Virus record (IMG/VR): IMGVR_UViG_3300049846_002441
Span: 1 to 50,202 of that record
Length of the DNA stretch: 50,202 nucleotides
Direction: 5' to 3' (one strand)
Source of the DNA: a virus
Part shown: piece after piece, positions 21,822 to 27,630 of the stretch
How the letters are laid out: the number at the start of each line of letters is the position of its first letter
Numbering within the stretch: the first letter of the stretch is position 1
Notes under the pieces: model-generated
Databases searched by the model: none
Told to the model about the DNA's origin: nothing
The model's input: only the letters and a program-made list of their open reading frames with translations
Translations under genes and position numbers: made by a program

Positions 21822-22042
21822 TGCGCCTCGGCTTCATGATCCGCCGGGAGGGGTTCGCACGAATAGGGCGCAACATCGGCGCCACAGGCCGGGCAGTCGT
21901 CATGCTCACCACTCTCGCGCATGATTTCGACATAGCGGTGACCGCACGCGCACGCGAAGCGCGACTCCCAATCGCACGAACGATCCCCATCACGCGCCGC
22001 CCGCGCGCGAAACTGAGCCCTCAGCGCTGCCATAGTTTCCAT
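21806..22042 (-). CDS. Zinc-ribbon protein, 78 aa
   Basis: ATG 22042 after GGAGGTAGAG. Cysteines are arranged CACGHRYVEIMRESGEHDDC and CPACG, giving a two-knuckle zinc ribbon, preceded by a helical start (METMAALRAQFRARAARDGD). It may bind nucleic acid or a host protein; no family named. Confidence 0.72.
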   Translation of the reverse strand: METMAALRAQFRARAARDGDRSCDWESRFACACGHRYVEIMRESGEHDDCPACGADVAPYSCEPLPADHEAEAQCGGA

Positions 22043-22054
22043 TCTCTACCTCCA

Positions 22055-22086
22055 GCAAAAACAAAGGCCGCACACAATGCGCGGCC
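22055..22086 (-). terminator. Rho-independent terminator (leftward)
   Basis: Read leftward, GGCCGC pairs with GCGGCC and is followed by TTTGTTTTTG. It lies between the TTAA box at 22109 and the start at 22042, so it could act as an attenuator. Confidence 0.75.
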
Positions 22087-22108
22087 CCTGGAATTTACAC
22101 CGAAAAGG

Positions 22109-22123
22109 TTAAGAGAGCGTTAA
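22109..22123 (-). promoter_or_regulatory. CtrA-like box TTAA-N7-TTAA
   Basis: A perfect TTAA-N7-TTAA 67 bp before the zinc-ribbon gene start. It overlaps the stop codon of the 63-aa gene. Confidence 0.45.
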
Positions 22124-22311
22124 GCCGCCTTCGACGCAACCAGCGCGCGGTGCGCGTCTTCCAGCACGCGAATCCGCTTGTTGATGTCTCTAACCGCGCG
22201 CCTGTTCCCGGCGCGTATCAACTTCAGTGTTATCAGATCGACCAGCGCTTGACGCACCACTAAGGCGACCTCGCCCAATTCCTCGGGCGTGAATGTGACG
22301 GTGCGCTTCAT
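22120..22311 (-). CDS. Hypothetical helical protein, 63 aa
   Basis: ATG 22311 overlaps the previous stop. It starts MKRTVTFTPEELGEVALVVR and continues as a charged, probably coiled-coil helix (NKRIRVLEDAHRALVASKAA). No family recognised. Confidence 0.7.
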   Translation of the reverse strand: MKRTVTFTPEELGEVALVVRQALVDLITLKLIRAGNRRAVRDINKRIRVLEDAHRALVASKAA

Positions 22312-22709
22312 CCGTATTTGACCTCGCGCATGGCGATGCACTGCAAGAAGACGTCCGCTGTTATGGCGTCTTCATCCTCTGCCAGCCACGCGGCGAAGTG
22401 GTGCCCGTGCTTCTCCGCCATGTAAGTAATCCCTTTGCCCATGACTTTCGGCGTTACGAGGTGGCGCTTGATGTTATCTCCCTCCACCTCTTTCGATTCG
22501 TCGAGAATTTCCAACACCTCGAATTGCCAGTCTGGGGCGTTGTAGAAGAGGGCGTTGGCGTACCAGTAAGGAAGCGCCTCCGCCACCTTGAGCGAATGAG
22601 AAACCGGAAGCACCCCCGCGCACCACGCGCGCGTCATGTGGTTCTGTTCAACCGCTGCGCACATGATGTCGGCGATCCGTTTCGGGGTGATTTCAAGGGT
22701 GATTTTCAA
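22308..22709 (-). CDS. Conserved phage hypothetical protein, 133 aa
   Basis: TTG 22709 is preferred because GGAGG lies 7 bp upstream, within the end of the 78-aa gene. I recognise a widespread phage family by the C-terminal block: ITYMAEKHGHHFAAWLAEDE, DAITADVFLQCIAMREVKYG. The N-terminal part (ITPKRIADIMCAAVEQNHMT) and a central aromatic PYWYANALFYNAPDWQFEV also fit. Function is unknown. Confidence 0.8.
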   Translation of the reverse strand: MKITLEITPKRIADIMCAAVEQNHMTRAWCAGVLPVSHSLKVAEALPYWYANALFYNAPDWQFEVLEILDESKEVEGDNIKRHLVTPKVMGKGITYMAEKHGHHFAAWLAEDEDAITADVFLQCIAMREVKYG

Positions 22710-22711
22710 GC

Positions 22712-22948
22712 TCAGCCCTCCGCCCGAATCGACCGGCTGACCGGCCGGAACATGCGCGCGATCCGCCCGCACTCGCGTTGCTCGTTTAGATCGTCGGCCG
22801 CCCAAGCGGCCGCAAGATCCCGCGCGAATTGGTGCGCCTTCACCTCCGACATTTTCAGGCCCTGCAGTTCGCCCTCGTAGTAGACGGCAAACCCGCCATC
22901 TTCCGCGCGGATCAACATCCGTTCGCGATAGTAGAAAAACGACGCCAT
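22712..22948 (-). CDS. Hypothetical protein, 78 aa
   Basis: ATG 22948 after TTGCAACGAGGAGG. The first half looks beta-rich (MASFFYYRERMLIRAEDGGF), then comes a helical region (KAHQFARDLAAAWAADDLNE). It ends in an Arg-rich tail. No family recognised. Confidence 0.72.
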   Translation of the reverse strand: MASFFYYRERMLIRAEDGGFAVYYEGELQGLKMSEVKAHQFARDLAAAWAADDLNEQRECGRIARMFRPVSRSIRAEG

Positions 22949-23025
22949 AACGCGCCCTCCTCGTTGCAATGCGGCTCGATTGCCGCCCTCCGGGCCGATC
23001 CGAAGACCGGCCCCAAAGGCGAAAT

Positions 23026-23199
23026 TCAGTCCCGAATTCGCATCAAAAGGCGCGCTACTTCCAGCCGGTCAGCCTTCACGCCTTCCACTTCGTCGCCGGG
23101 CTCAACGTCGCTAAGCCACGAGTCGAGAGCGTCCCGGTAGCATTCCAGGGCATCCGTTAGGACACGCTGCTCATTCTTTGTGAACTGGCGCACCTTCAT
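23026..23199 (-). CDS. Hypothetical acidic helical protein, 57 aa
   Basis: ATG 23199 overlaps the upstream stop (ATGA). MKVRQFTKNEQRVLTDALEC is followed by an acidic loop (SDVEPGDEVEG) and a final helix. Resembles small phage proteins of unknown function. Confidence 0.65.
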   Translation of the reverse strand: MKVRQFTKNEQRVLTDALECYRDALDSWLSDVEPGDEVEGVKADRLEVARLLMRIRD

Positions 23200-23360
23200 G
23201 CAAGCACCAATAAGAACAGCGCCGCCCACAGGACGGCCGTCACCGCCAAAACACCCACAACCACGCCCAAGGGCAGATATCGCAGCGCCTCGCTCGTCGG
23301 CACCTCGCGCCGCGCGCGCGCCGCTTGGAACGTGGGGCAATCATCGAGCTCGAAGCGCAT
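23196..23360 (-). CDS. Single-span membrane protein, 54 aa
   Basis: ATG 23360 shares one base with the previous stop (TGATG). A polar basic start (MRFELDDCPTFQAARARREV) precedes a strong transmembrane helix (LPLGVVVGVLAVTAVLWAAL) that reaches the C-terminus, so the N-terminus is probably cytoplasmic. Function is unknown. Confidence 0.65.
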   Translation of the reverse strand: MRFELDDCPTFQAARARREVPTSEALRYLPLGVVVGVLAVTAVLWAALFLLVLA

Positions 23361-23560
23361 CAGGCTCCCCGAATCTCGTAAAGTGCGCGCGTTATTTCTT
23401 CCAATTGCCGGACTTGGAGCGCGGCCGCGTGCGCGCTCGCCAAGGTCGCCCACACTTGCGCCTCAGCAAGCCGGCCCGCCGAAATTGCCGACAAACAAAG
23501 GCCCGCCGTCTCCTCGTATCGGCCGGCGATCTCGCTCGAATGTGCGAATTCGAATTTCAT
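23360..23560 (-). CDS. Hypothetical helical protein, 66 aa
   Basis: ATG 23560 overlaps the preceding stop. All-helical, Ala-rich sequence (YEETAGLCLSAISAGRLAEA, then QVRQLEEITRALYEI). No family recognised. Confidence 0.65.
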   Translation of the reverse strand: MKFEFAHSSEIAGRYEETAGLCLSAISAGRLAEAQVWATLASAHAAALQVRQLEEITRALYEIRGA

Positions 23561-23769
23561 TGGCGCGCACCCCTGATAATGCGCACCGTGAACGCTTCGC
23601 CGTTGTCGAGCGTTACAATCAAGTTGTTGGGGTCACTCGCGTCAACGCACTCGACCGTAGCGCGGAAGCCCGTTTCTATCAGGTCTCCGCTCGCATCTTC
23701 GGTGAATTCGAAGCATTCGCGACCCTCTATAAAGTCGCGAATCAGAATTCCAATATCCCGCGTGTTCAT
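23557..23769 (-). CDS. Hypothetical protein, 70 aa
   Basis: ATG 23769 after TGCAACGGAGAG. Helix then beta-rich: GILIRDFIEGRECFEFTEDA, ETGFRATVECVD, NLIVTLDNGEAFTVRIIRG. First gene of a coupled four-gene series after a terminator and a TTAA box. Confidence 0.68.
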   Translation of the reverse strand: MNTRDIGILIRDFIEGRECFEFTEDASGDLIETGFRATVECVDASDPNNLIVTLDNGEAFTVRIIRGARQ

Positions 23770-23829
23770 GTTCTCTCCGTTGCAGCAAAGCGCACACACG
23801 CGCCCGCACACCATCGCACCACAAAAACC

Positions 23830-23844
23830 TTAAGAAACCGTAAA
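23830..23844 (-). promoter_or_regulatory. CtrA-like box TTAA-N7-TAAA
   Basis: Its sequence (TAAGAAACCGTAAACG) is almost the same as the box at 24794. It lies 61 bp before the 70-aa gene start, just downstream of a terminator. Confidence 0.45.
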
Positions 23845-23875
23845 CGCAAAAAGGGCCCGCGTGTCCGCGAGCCCC
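23845..23875 (-). terminator. Rho-independent terminator (leftward), after radC
   Basis: Read leftward, GGGCTCGCG pairs with CGCGGGCCC across GACA (one G-T pair), followed by TTTTTGCGTTT. It separates radC from the next unit. Confidence 0.85.
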
Positions 23876-23898
23876 TCACAATCGCGGTTTGTGGGCGG

Positions 23899-24447
23899 TC
23901 ACATAAAGCCAAGCGACCGCAGCGACGCGCACCCATTCGCGCCAACGACGATATGATCGTGACACGCGATGTCAACCGCGCGCAGCGCTTCAACAATGTC
24001 TTTCGTCTCGCTGATATCCGCCCGGCTTGGCGATGGGTCGCCGGACGGGTGATTGTGCGCCAAGATCACGCCGGTCGCGTTTAGAACCACCGCGCGCCGC
24101 ACAATCTCGCGCCGGTGTATCCAGCAATTATCAGCCGTCCCCTCGGCCAAAACTTCGTCGGCAATCAGCCGGTTTTTCGTGTCACAATAGAGGACGCGGA
24201 CTTGTTCGCGCGGCAGATCCGCCATCCGCGCCATGAGATACCGCGTCACTTCCGCATAGGACGTCATCGACTCGCGCTTGCGCAGCCGCGCGGCCGTGAA
24301 TTCCTCCGCAAGCGCCAAAATCGCCGCCAACTTCGCCCGCGTGTCGGCTGTCAAACCCTCCGCCGCGTATGCTTGCGAAACATCGCTAAAACCCTCGATT
24401 TCCGCCGTGTCGCCTAACAAAACCCGCAAGTGTCGCAAATTCCGCAC
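23899..24447 (-). CDS. radC: RadC-family JAB/MPN domain protein
   Basis: 182 aa from GTG 24447, which has GGGAGG 7 bp upstream within a TTGCAACGGGAGG-type leader. The JAB/JAMM metal motif is clear: GVILAHNHPSGDPSPSRAD with His131, His133 and Asp144. VLYCDTKNRLIADEVLAEGT is the usual upstream block. RadC-type proteins are common on mobile elements, with anti-restriction or DNA-processing roles proposed but not settled. Length is typical of the JAB core without the N-terminal HhH region. Confidence 0.92.
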   Translation of the reverse strand: MRNLRHLRVLLGDTAEIEGFSDVSQAYAAEGLTADTRAKLAAILALAEEFTAARLRKRESMTSYAEVTRYLMARMADLPREQVRVLYCDTKNRLIADEVLAEGTADNCWIHRREIVRRAVVLNATGVILAHNHPSGDPSPSRADISETKDIVEALRAVDIACHDHIVVGANGCASLRSLGFM

Positions 24448-24489
24448 GTGTGATCCTCCCGTTGCGAAGGGCATTTGAGCGCGAAAGCG

Positions 24490-24504
24490 TTAACAACGCG
24501 TAAA
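24490..24504 (-). promoter_or_regulatory. CtrA-like box TTAA-N7-TAAA
   Basis: 43 bp before the radC start and just after a terminator when read leftward. Confidence 0.45.
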
Positions 24505-24530
24505 CAAAAAGGCCCGGAATTACCCGGGCC
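24504..24530 (-). terminator. Rho-independent terminator (leftward)
   Basis: Read leftward, GGCCCGG pairs with CCGGGCC across GTAATT, followed by TTTTTGTTTA. It ends the 59-aa gene transcript. Confidence 0.85.
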
Positions 24531-24550
24531 CGATTGCTCGCGAAAGCGAT

Positions 24551-24730
24551 CTAGTCGCCGCGCAGAAACCGCACTCGCCACGCTCCACCCAAACCCGCCC
24601 GCGCGTGGTACGCGCGCGCCGCGCGCAGCGTTCGAAATGTGATGCAATCCGCAAACCCTGACACCGGGAACCCTTCGCGCCCCCAATATCTGCCCGAACC
24701 ATCATGCTCGATGTAGTAAACATGTCTCAC
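24551..24730 (-). CDS. Hypothetical protein, 59 aa
   Basis: GTG 24730 with AGGAG 7 bp upstream. It reads MRHVYYIEHDGSGRYWGREG, then a mixed stretch and WRVRFLRGD. The layout (beta start, helix with Arg, final WRV) resembles small host-takeover-type phage proteins without named function. First gene of the leftward region. Confidence 0.62.
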   Translation of the reverse strand: MRHVYYIEHDGSGRYWGREGFPVSGFADCITFRTLRAARAYHARAGLGGAWRVRFLRGD

Positions 24731-24793
24731 GTACAAACTCCTCTTGCAGCGCCGGTCAAAGCCAACTGGCCACCCATCAAACCACCCAAAACC

Positions 24794-24808
24794 CTAAGAA
24801 ACCGTTAA
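24794..24808 (-). promoter_or_regulatory. CtrA-like box CTAA-N7-TTAA
   Basis: Near copy of the box at 23830 (TAAGAAACCGTTAACG), 64 bp before the 59-aa gene start. Confidence 0.45.
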
Positions 24809-24873
24809 CGATTTCTCTCGCGCCAGAAATGCGTTATGGGAAATCTGACCGCCCAACCCCTTGAAAAATAACG

Positions 24874-24895
24874 TGTCAATTTGGACTCATTGACA
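24874..24895. promoter_or_regulatory. Inverted repeat carrying two opposed TTGACA hexamers
   Basis: TGTCAAT-N8-ATTGACA is a perfect 7-bp dyad between the divergent genes starting at 24730 and 24954. Each arm is a consensus -35 hexamer, one per strand. Matching -10 elements are weak, so it may be an operator, divergent promoters, or both. Confidence 0.45.
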
Positions 24896-24953
24896 GCAGT
24901 TCGCGCCACACTCACCAATCCCTCGCGCGCGCAGCCCCATCAAAGAACGCTCC

Positions 24954-25424
24954 ATGAAAGCCCCCAAACACCGCGTACGCTACCACGTCCGCCCAACTAC
25001 CGCCCTAACCCGCCTGCACACCGCCTTTATCAAATCCGTCGCCCTCGGCGAGCCCCCAACTCGCGCCGCATCGCGTCTCGCCAAAAACCCCGACCATGCA
25101 ACGCAACTCCTCATGCGCTTCACAACCGACCCGGCAACCCTTCACGCCATAAAAGCCGAAGTCGAACTCCTGCTGATCGTCTACGCACTCCCCATCGCAA
25201 TGGCGACGATTCTCGAAACCCTCAAGCATGGCGGAAAAAACGCATTTGACGCTGCAAAACTCGTTCTAAGGCTCAATCGCGAGCGAATTCATGCTGCAAA
25301 TAACCGCGCAAAACGTGGAGGCGCTGACACTCCACGGGAAATCGAAGCGCTTCAGAGTGCAATTTCGCTCGCCCGCGCGAAGCTGGCCCAGCTGGACGCC
25401 GCCAAACTCGCCGAACGCACCTAA
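24954..25424 (+). CDS. Candidate small terminase subunit, 156 aa
   Basis: ATG 24954 with only a weak ribosome site (AAAGAACG). All-helical and basic: an N-terminal helical region (TAFIKSVALGEPPTRAASRL) and a middle (TDPATLHAIKAEVELLLIVY, then PIAMATILETLKHGGKNAFD) resembling small terminase proteins, and a coiled-coil-like C-terminus (LQSAISLARAKLAQLDAAKL). A small terminase would recognise phage DNA for packaging with TerL (28780). It is separated from TerL by eight small genes, so the call is tentative. Its coding strand is very C-rich, the opposite of the next rightward gene. Confidence 0.5.
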   Translation: MKAPKHRVRYHVRPTTALTRLHTAFIKSVALGEPPTRAASRLAKNPDHATQLLMRFTTDPATLHAIKAEVELLLIVYALPIAMATILETLKHGGKNAFDAAKLVLRLNRERIHAANNRAKRGGADTPREIEALQSAISLARAKLAQLDAAKLAERT

Positions 25425-25732
25425 AGCGCCTGTGAAACACACAAATATAAGCGCGCAAGCGTGAGTCTGCCCGAGTGCACGTGATGCCGCATATTTCCAC
25501 GCGTCCTGCAGAAGTGGTTCTCCTCAAGACTATCGGCCAACAGGGCCAATCGCGGGTTTGGGCCGGTCGCCGCCGCCCGGGCCGGCGCACAGCGAGCGCA
25601 CACCCCGGGGGGAGGGGGCGCGCGCGATCGCGTGAAAGTCAACCCCACCCCGTCACAAATTTTTTGCGCTGTTCATCTATTCAGGGGTGATTTTGTGTGT
25701 GATGTTTTTCGTGTGCAGCGGAGGATTTTGAG
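25425..25732. other. Noncoding gap at the GC-skew switch, candidate replication origin
   Basis: 308 bp without a convincing gene. To its left the plus strand is strongly C-rich; to its right strongly G-rich, although genes on both sides point rightward. It contains a GC-rich block (25560-25632) with a CGCGATCGCG palindrome, then an AT-rich stretch (ACAAATTTTTTGCG, then GATTTTGTGTGTGATGTTTTT) that could unwind easily. A packaging or attachment site is an alternative. Confidence 0.5.
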
Positions 25733-25987
25733 ATGTGCATTACGGTGGATTTGAAGAAGCGGTGTGTTTTGGATGAACTGCTGTCGGTGACGAAGCGTTA
25801 CGACGGGCGGGTTGAGGGTGCGTTTGTGATTGTTGACGAGATTTTGGTGCCGTTGTTGGAGATGGCGGTGAAGTTTGGGATGGACAGTCAGGTGGTGGAG
25901 TTGAAGGCGATGTCTGGTGGGGATTTGCCGGGGGTTTATGCGCGGGATGTTGCGCGACGGATCCGGGAGGGGGAGCGGTTGCCATGA
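25733..25987 (+). CDS. Hypothetical protein, 84 aa
   Basis: ATG 25733 after GGAGG. Mixed alpha/beta sequence (VDLKKRCVLDELLSVTKRYD, then VIVDEILVPLLEMAVKFGMD). Codon third positions are dominated by G and T, as in all genes up to 27212. No family recognised. Confidence 0.7.
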   Translation: MCITVDLKKRCVLDELLSVTKRYDGRVEGAFVIVDEILVPLLEMAVKFGMDSQVVELKAMSGGDLPGVYARDVARRIREGERLP

Positions 25988-26247
25988 AAATCATGGGTGG
26001 GATGGCGCGGCCGAGTTGGGTGGGGTATTTCGAGAGCCCGATATTGGCGCGACTTCAGTATTGGCGCGAGATGAGCGCGCTCCGGGCGGAGTCGGCGCGG
26101 ATCTTTGGGGTGACGCGGGAGCGGATTTCGACGTTGGAGGCGCAGCGGACGCTGTTTTCGACCGACGAGCATATCCGTCGGCGCGAGGTGCCGCCGGGCG
26201 ACGGCGGGATCGTCATTTCTTTGTTCGATGGGGAGGAGGGCGCGTGA
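25984..26247 (+). CDS. Small protein with sigma-70 region 4.2-like helix-turn-helix
   Basis: 87 aa; ATG 25984 overlaps the previous stop. Residues about 36-55 (ESARIFGVTRERISTLEAQR) closely follow the region 4.2 helix-turn-helix of housekeeping sigma factors, whose core is VTRERIRQIEAK and which contacts the -35 hexamer. No other sigma regions are present. It could be a DNA-binding regulator, or a mimic acting on host RNA polymerase. The ending ISLFDGEEGA is acidic. Confidence 0.65.
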   Translation: MKIMGGMARPSWVGYFESPILARLQYWREMSALRAESARIFGVTRERISTLEAQRTLFSTDEHIRRREVPPGDGGIVISLFDGEEGA

Positions 26248-26585
26248 GACACCTCATTCCGGGCCCGATCACCGTCTACGGAGCGGTCGAAAAGATTAAC
26301 ATCGCGGCCTCAGATGAGGTGGGGAAAGTTATCGACCCCGCGGTTTTCTGCGTTGCGAGCGCGCGGCGGGCGGCGATTTTGCGGAAGCTGTTCGATCCGG
26401 CGCGGGTGGTGGTTTTGCAGTTGGGGGCGCCGAAGTTGGGGCGGCGGTTTTCGGCGGTTTACGCTTTTTTCGATGAATTCGGGGAGAGCGAGGAAGACCC
26501 GGTGACGGAATATCGATCGAATTGGCTCGGGGAGATCATGTTGGGGTTGGGGCCGGGGTGCCCTTACGAGGTGACGCTGCTATGA
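26244..26585 (+). CDS. Hypothetical protein, 113 aa
   Basis: GTG 26244 overlaps the preceding stop. Opens MRHLIPGPITVYGAVEKINI; a beta/alpha pattern continues through SARRAAILRKLFDPARVVVL and an acidic FFDEFGESEEDPVTEY, ending GPGCPYEVTLL. No family recognised. Confidence 0.7.
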   Translation: MRHLIPGPITVYGAVEKINIAASDEVGKVIDPAVFCVASARRAAILRKLFDPARVVVLQLGAPKLGRRFSAVYAFFDEFGESEEDPVTEYRSNWLGEIMLGLGPGCPYEVTLL

Positions 26586-26641
26586 CGGTCGAGCAGGTGG
26601 TGCGCGTTGCTTCTGCGATCGAAGAGGCGCTTTTGGGGTGA
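26582..26641 (+). CDS. Possible 19-aa micro-ORF coupled on both sides
   Basis: ATG 26582 overlaps the previous stop (ATGA) and its own TGA overlaps the next GTG. It encodes MTVEQVVRVASAIEEALLG, an amphipathic helix. It may be a real micro-peptide, a coupling device, or the remnant of a shortened gene. Confidence 0.4.
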   Translation: MTVEQVVRVASAIEEALLG

Positions 26642-26844
26642 ACATTTTTTCGCGCAATCCGCGGGTGGTGCCGACGGTCGGTGGGCGCTGTGTTTTCCAC
26701 GAGGTTTGGGTCGGTGAGGAGGCGACGGGGATCTTGAAGGCGCAGATGGAGTCGCATTCGGGGCGCTCGCGTACGGAGTGGTTTTTTCAGGGCCGGGTTT
26801 TCGGCGATCTTGGCGAGGCGATCGCGGCGTGGGCCGAGCGGTGA
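26638..26844 (+). CDS. Hypothetical protein, 68 aa
   Basis: GTG 26638 overlaps the micro-ORF stop. Beta-rich then helical: RVVPTVGGRCVFHEVWVGEE, RSRTEWFFQGRVFGDLGEAI, AAWAER. No family recognised. Confidence 0.65.
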   Translation: MNIFSRNPRVVPTVGGRCVFHEVWVGEEATGILKAQMESHSGRSRTEWFFQGRVFGDLGEAIAAWAER

Positions 26845-27212
26845 TGGAAGTCAGACGAGCACCGCGCCATTCGATGTTCGTTCTGGACGAACTTGGTGAC
26901 GTTCCGTGGCATCTGATGCGGGCGTGGGCGGTTGTTGTGCCGGCGCACAAGTTTTCGGCCGCGCGGCATGACACGCACCGGCGGTGTTTGCGGTGCCGGG
27001 CGTACCGGCGCGCGGTCGAGCGCGGGTTTGAGAGCGCATGGTGTGATGGCAATCCGTGGGCGCGGGGGTCGGCGGAGCCGGGAGTGCCGAATTCGTTCGC
27101 GGATCTCATTGCGTTGGCGCGTCCACCGGCCGTGCCGCGCGGGGATGTTTCGTGGCTTGGTTGGTTTGACGACTGGCGCCGCGTTCGGTATGTGGTTCTT
27201 CGCGGCCAGTGA
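26844..27212 (+). CDS. Hypothetical protein with CxxC, 122 aa
   Basis: ATG 26844 shares a base with the upstream stop. The N-terminal half has DELGDVPWHLMRAWAVVVPA and a Cys pair in HRRCLRCRAYRRAV that could bind zinc. The C-terminus is Trp/Arg-rich (WLGWFDDWRRVRYVVLRG). No family recognised. Confidence 0.65.
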   Translation: MEVRRAPRHSMFVLDELGDVPWHLMRAWAVVVPAHKFSAARHDTHRRCLRCRAYRRAVERGFESAWCDGNPWARGSAEPGVPNSFADLIALARPPAVPRGDVSWLGWFDDWRRVRYVVLRGQ

Positions 27213-27232
27213 GCCGCAAAGAGGAGTAAGAC

Positions 27233-27499
27233 ATGCATGATGCGAATGGAAAAGAGCTGAAAGTCGGCGACGTTGTGATGATCCCGGCGGTTATTCGGGA
27301 CATCGGCGCCTCCGACGACTATTGCAACGTCAGCTTGACGTCGGTTTACGGGCGCCGGCCGGACGGGGCGAAGGAGAGCTTCAACGCGATCAACACGGGC
27401 GTTTTGCTGCGCAACAACGACGGCGATACGGTCGACTATCCGGCGGTTCGCGAGGCGCGGCCGCAGGTTGAGCCGGCGCCGCCAGCCGTCGCGGCATAG
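27233..27499 (+). CDS. Conserved small phage protein, 88 aa
   Basis: ATG 27233 after AGAGGAG. The pattern MHDANGKELKVGDVVMIPAV, DDYCNVSLTSVYGRRPDGAK, AINTGVLLRNNDGD is one I recall from many phage genomes, usually in accessory clusters. It looks like a small beta barrel (KOW/SH3-like by its opening). Function is unknown. A terminator follows. Confidence 0.8.
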   Translation: MHDANGKELKVGDVVMIPAVIRDIGASDDYCNVSLTSVYGRRPDGAKESFNAINTGVLLRNNDGDTVDYPAVREARPQVEPAPPAVAA

Positions 27500-27528
27500 A
27501 AACGGAATATTTTTGGCTGAAGCAGACA

Positions 27529-27554
27529 GGGCCCGCGCGAACGGGCCCTTTTGC
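27529..27554 (+). terminator. Rho-independent terminator
   Basis: GGGCCCG pairs with CGGGCCC across CGCGAA, followed by TTTTGC. It closes the G-rich small-gene cluster before the tail fibre. Confidence 0.85.
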
Positions 27555-27630
27555 GTATCGGCGCGGCGTGGTGTAAGAGTGCTGCGCCGCGAGTTGGCCG
27601 GCCGGCGGGCGTTCGAGATCGGGGGTTCCG

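Noticed and set aside
25475-25690. 71-codon rightward frame in the skew-switch gap
   Set aside because: Its codon pattern matches neither neighbour, there is no ribosome site, and the region has hairpin and AT-rich features of a noncoding site.
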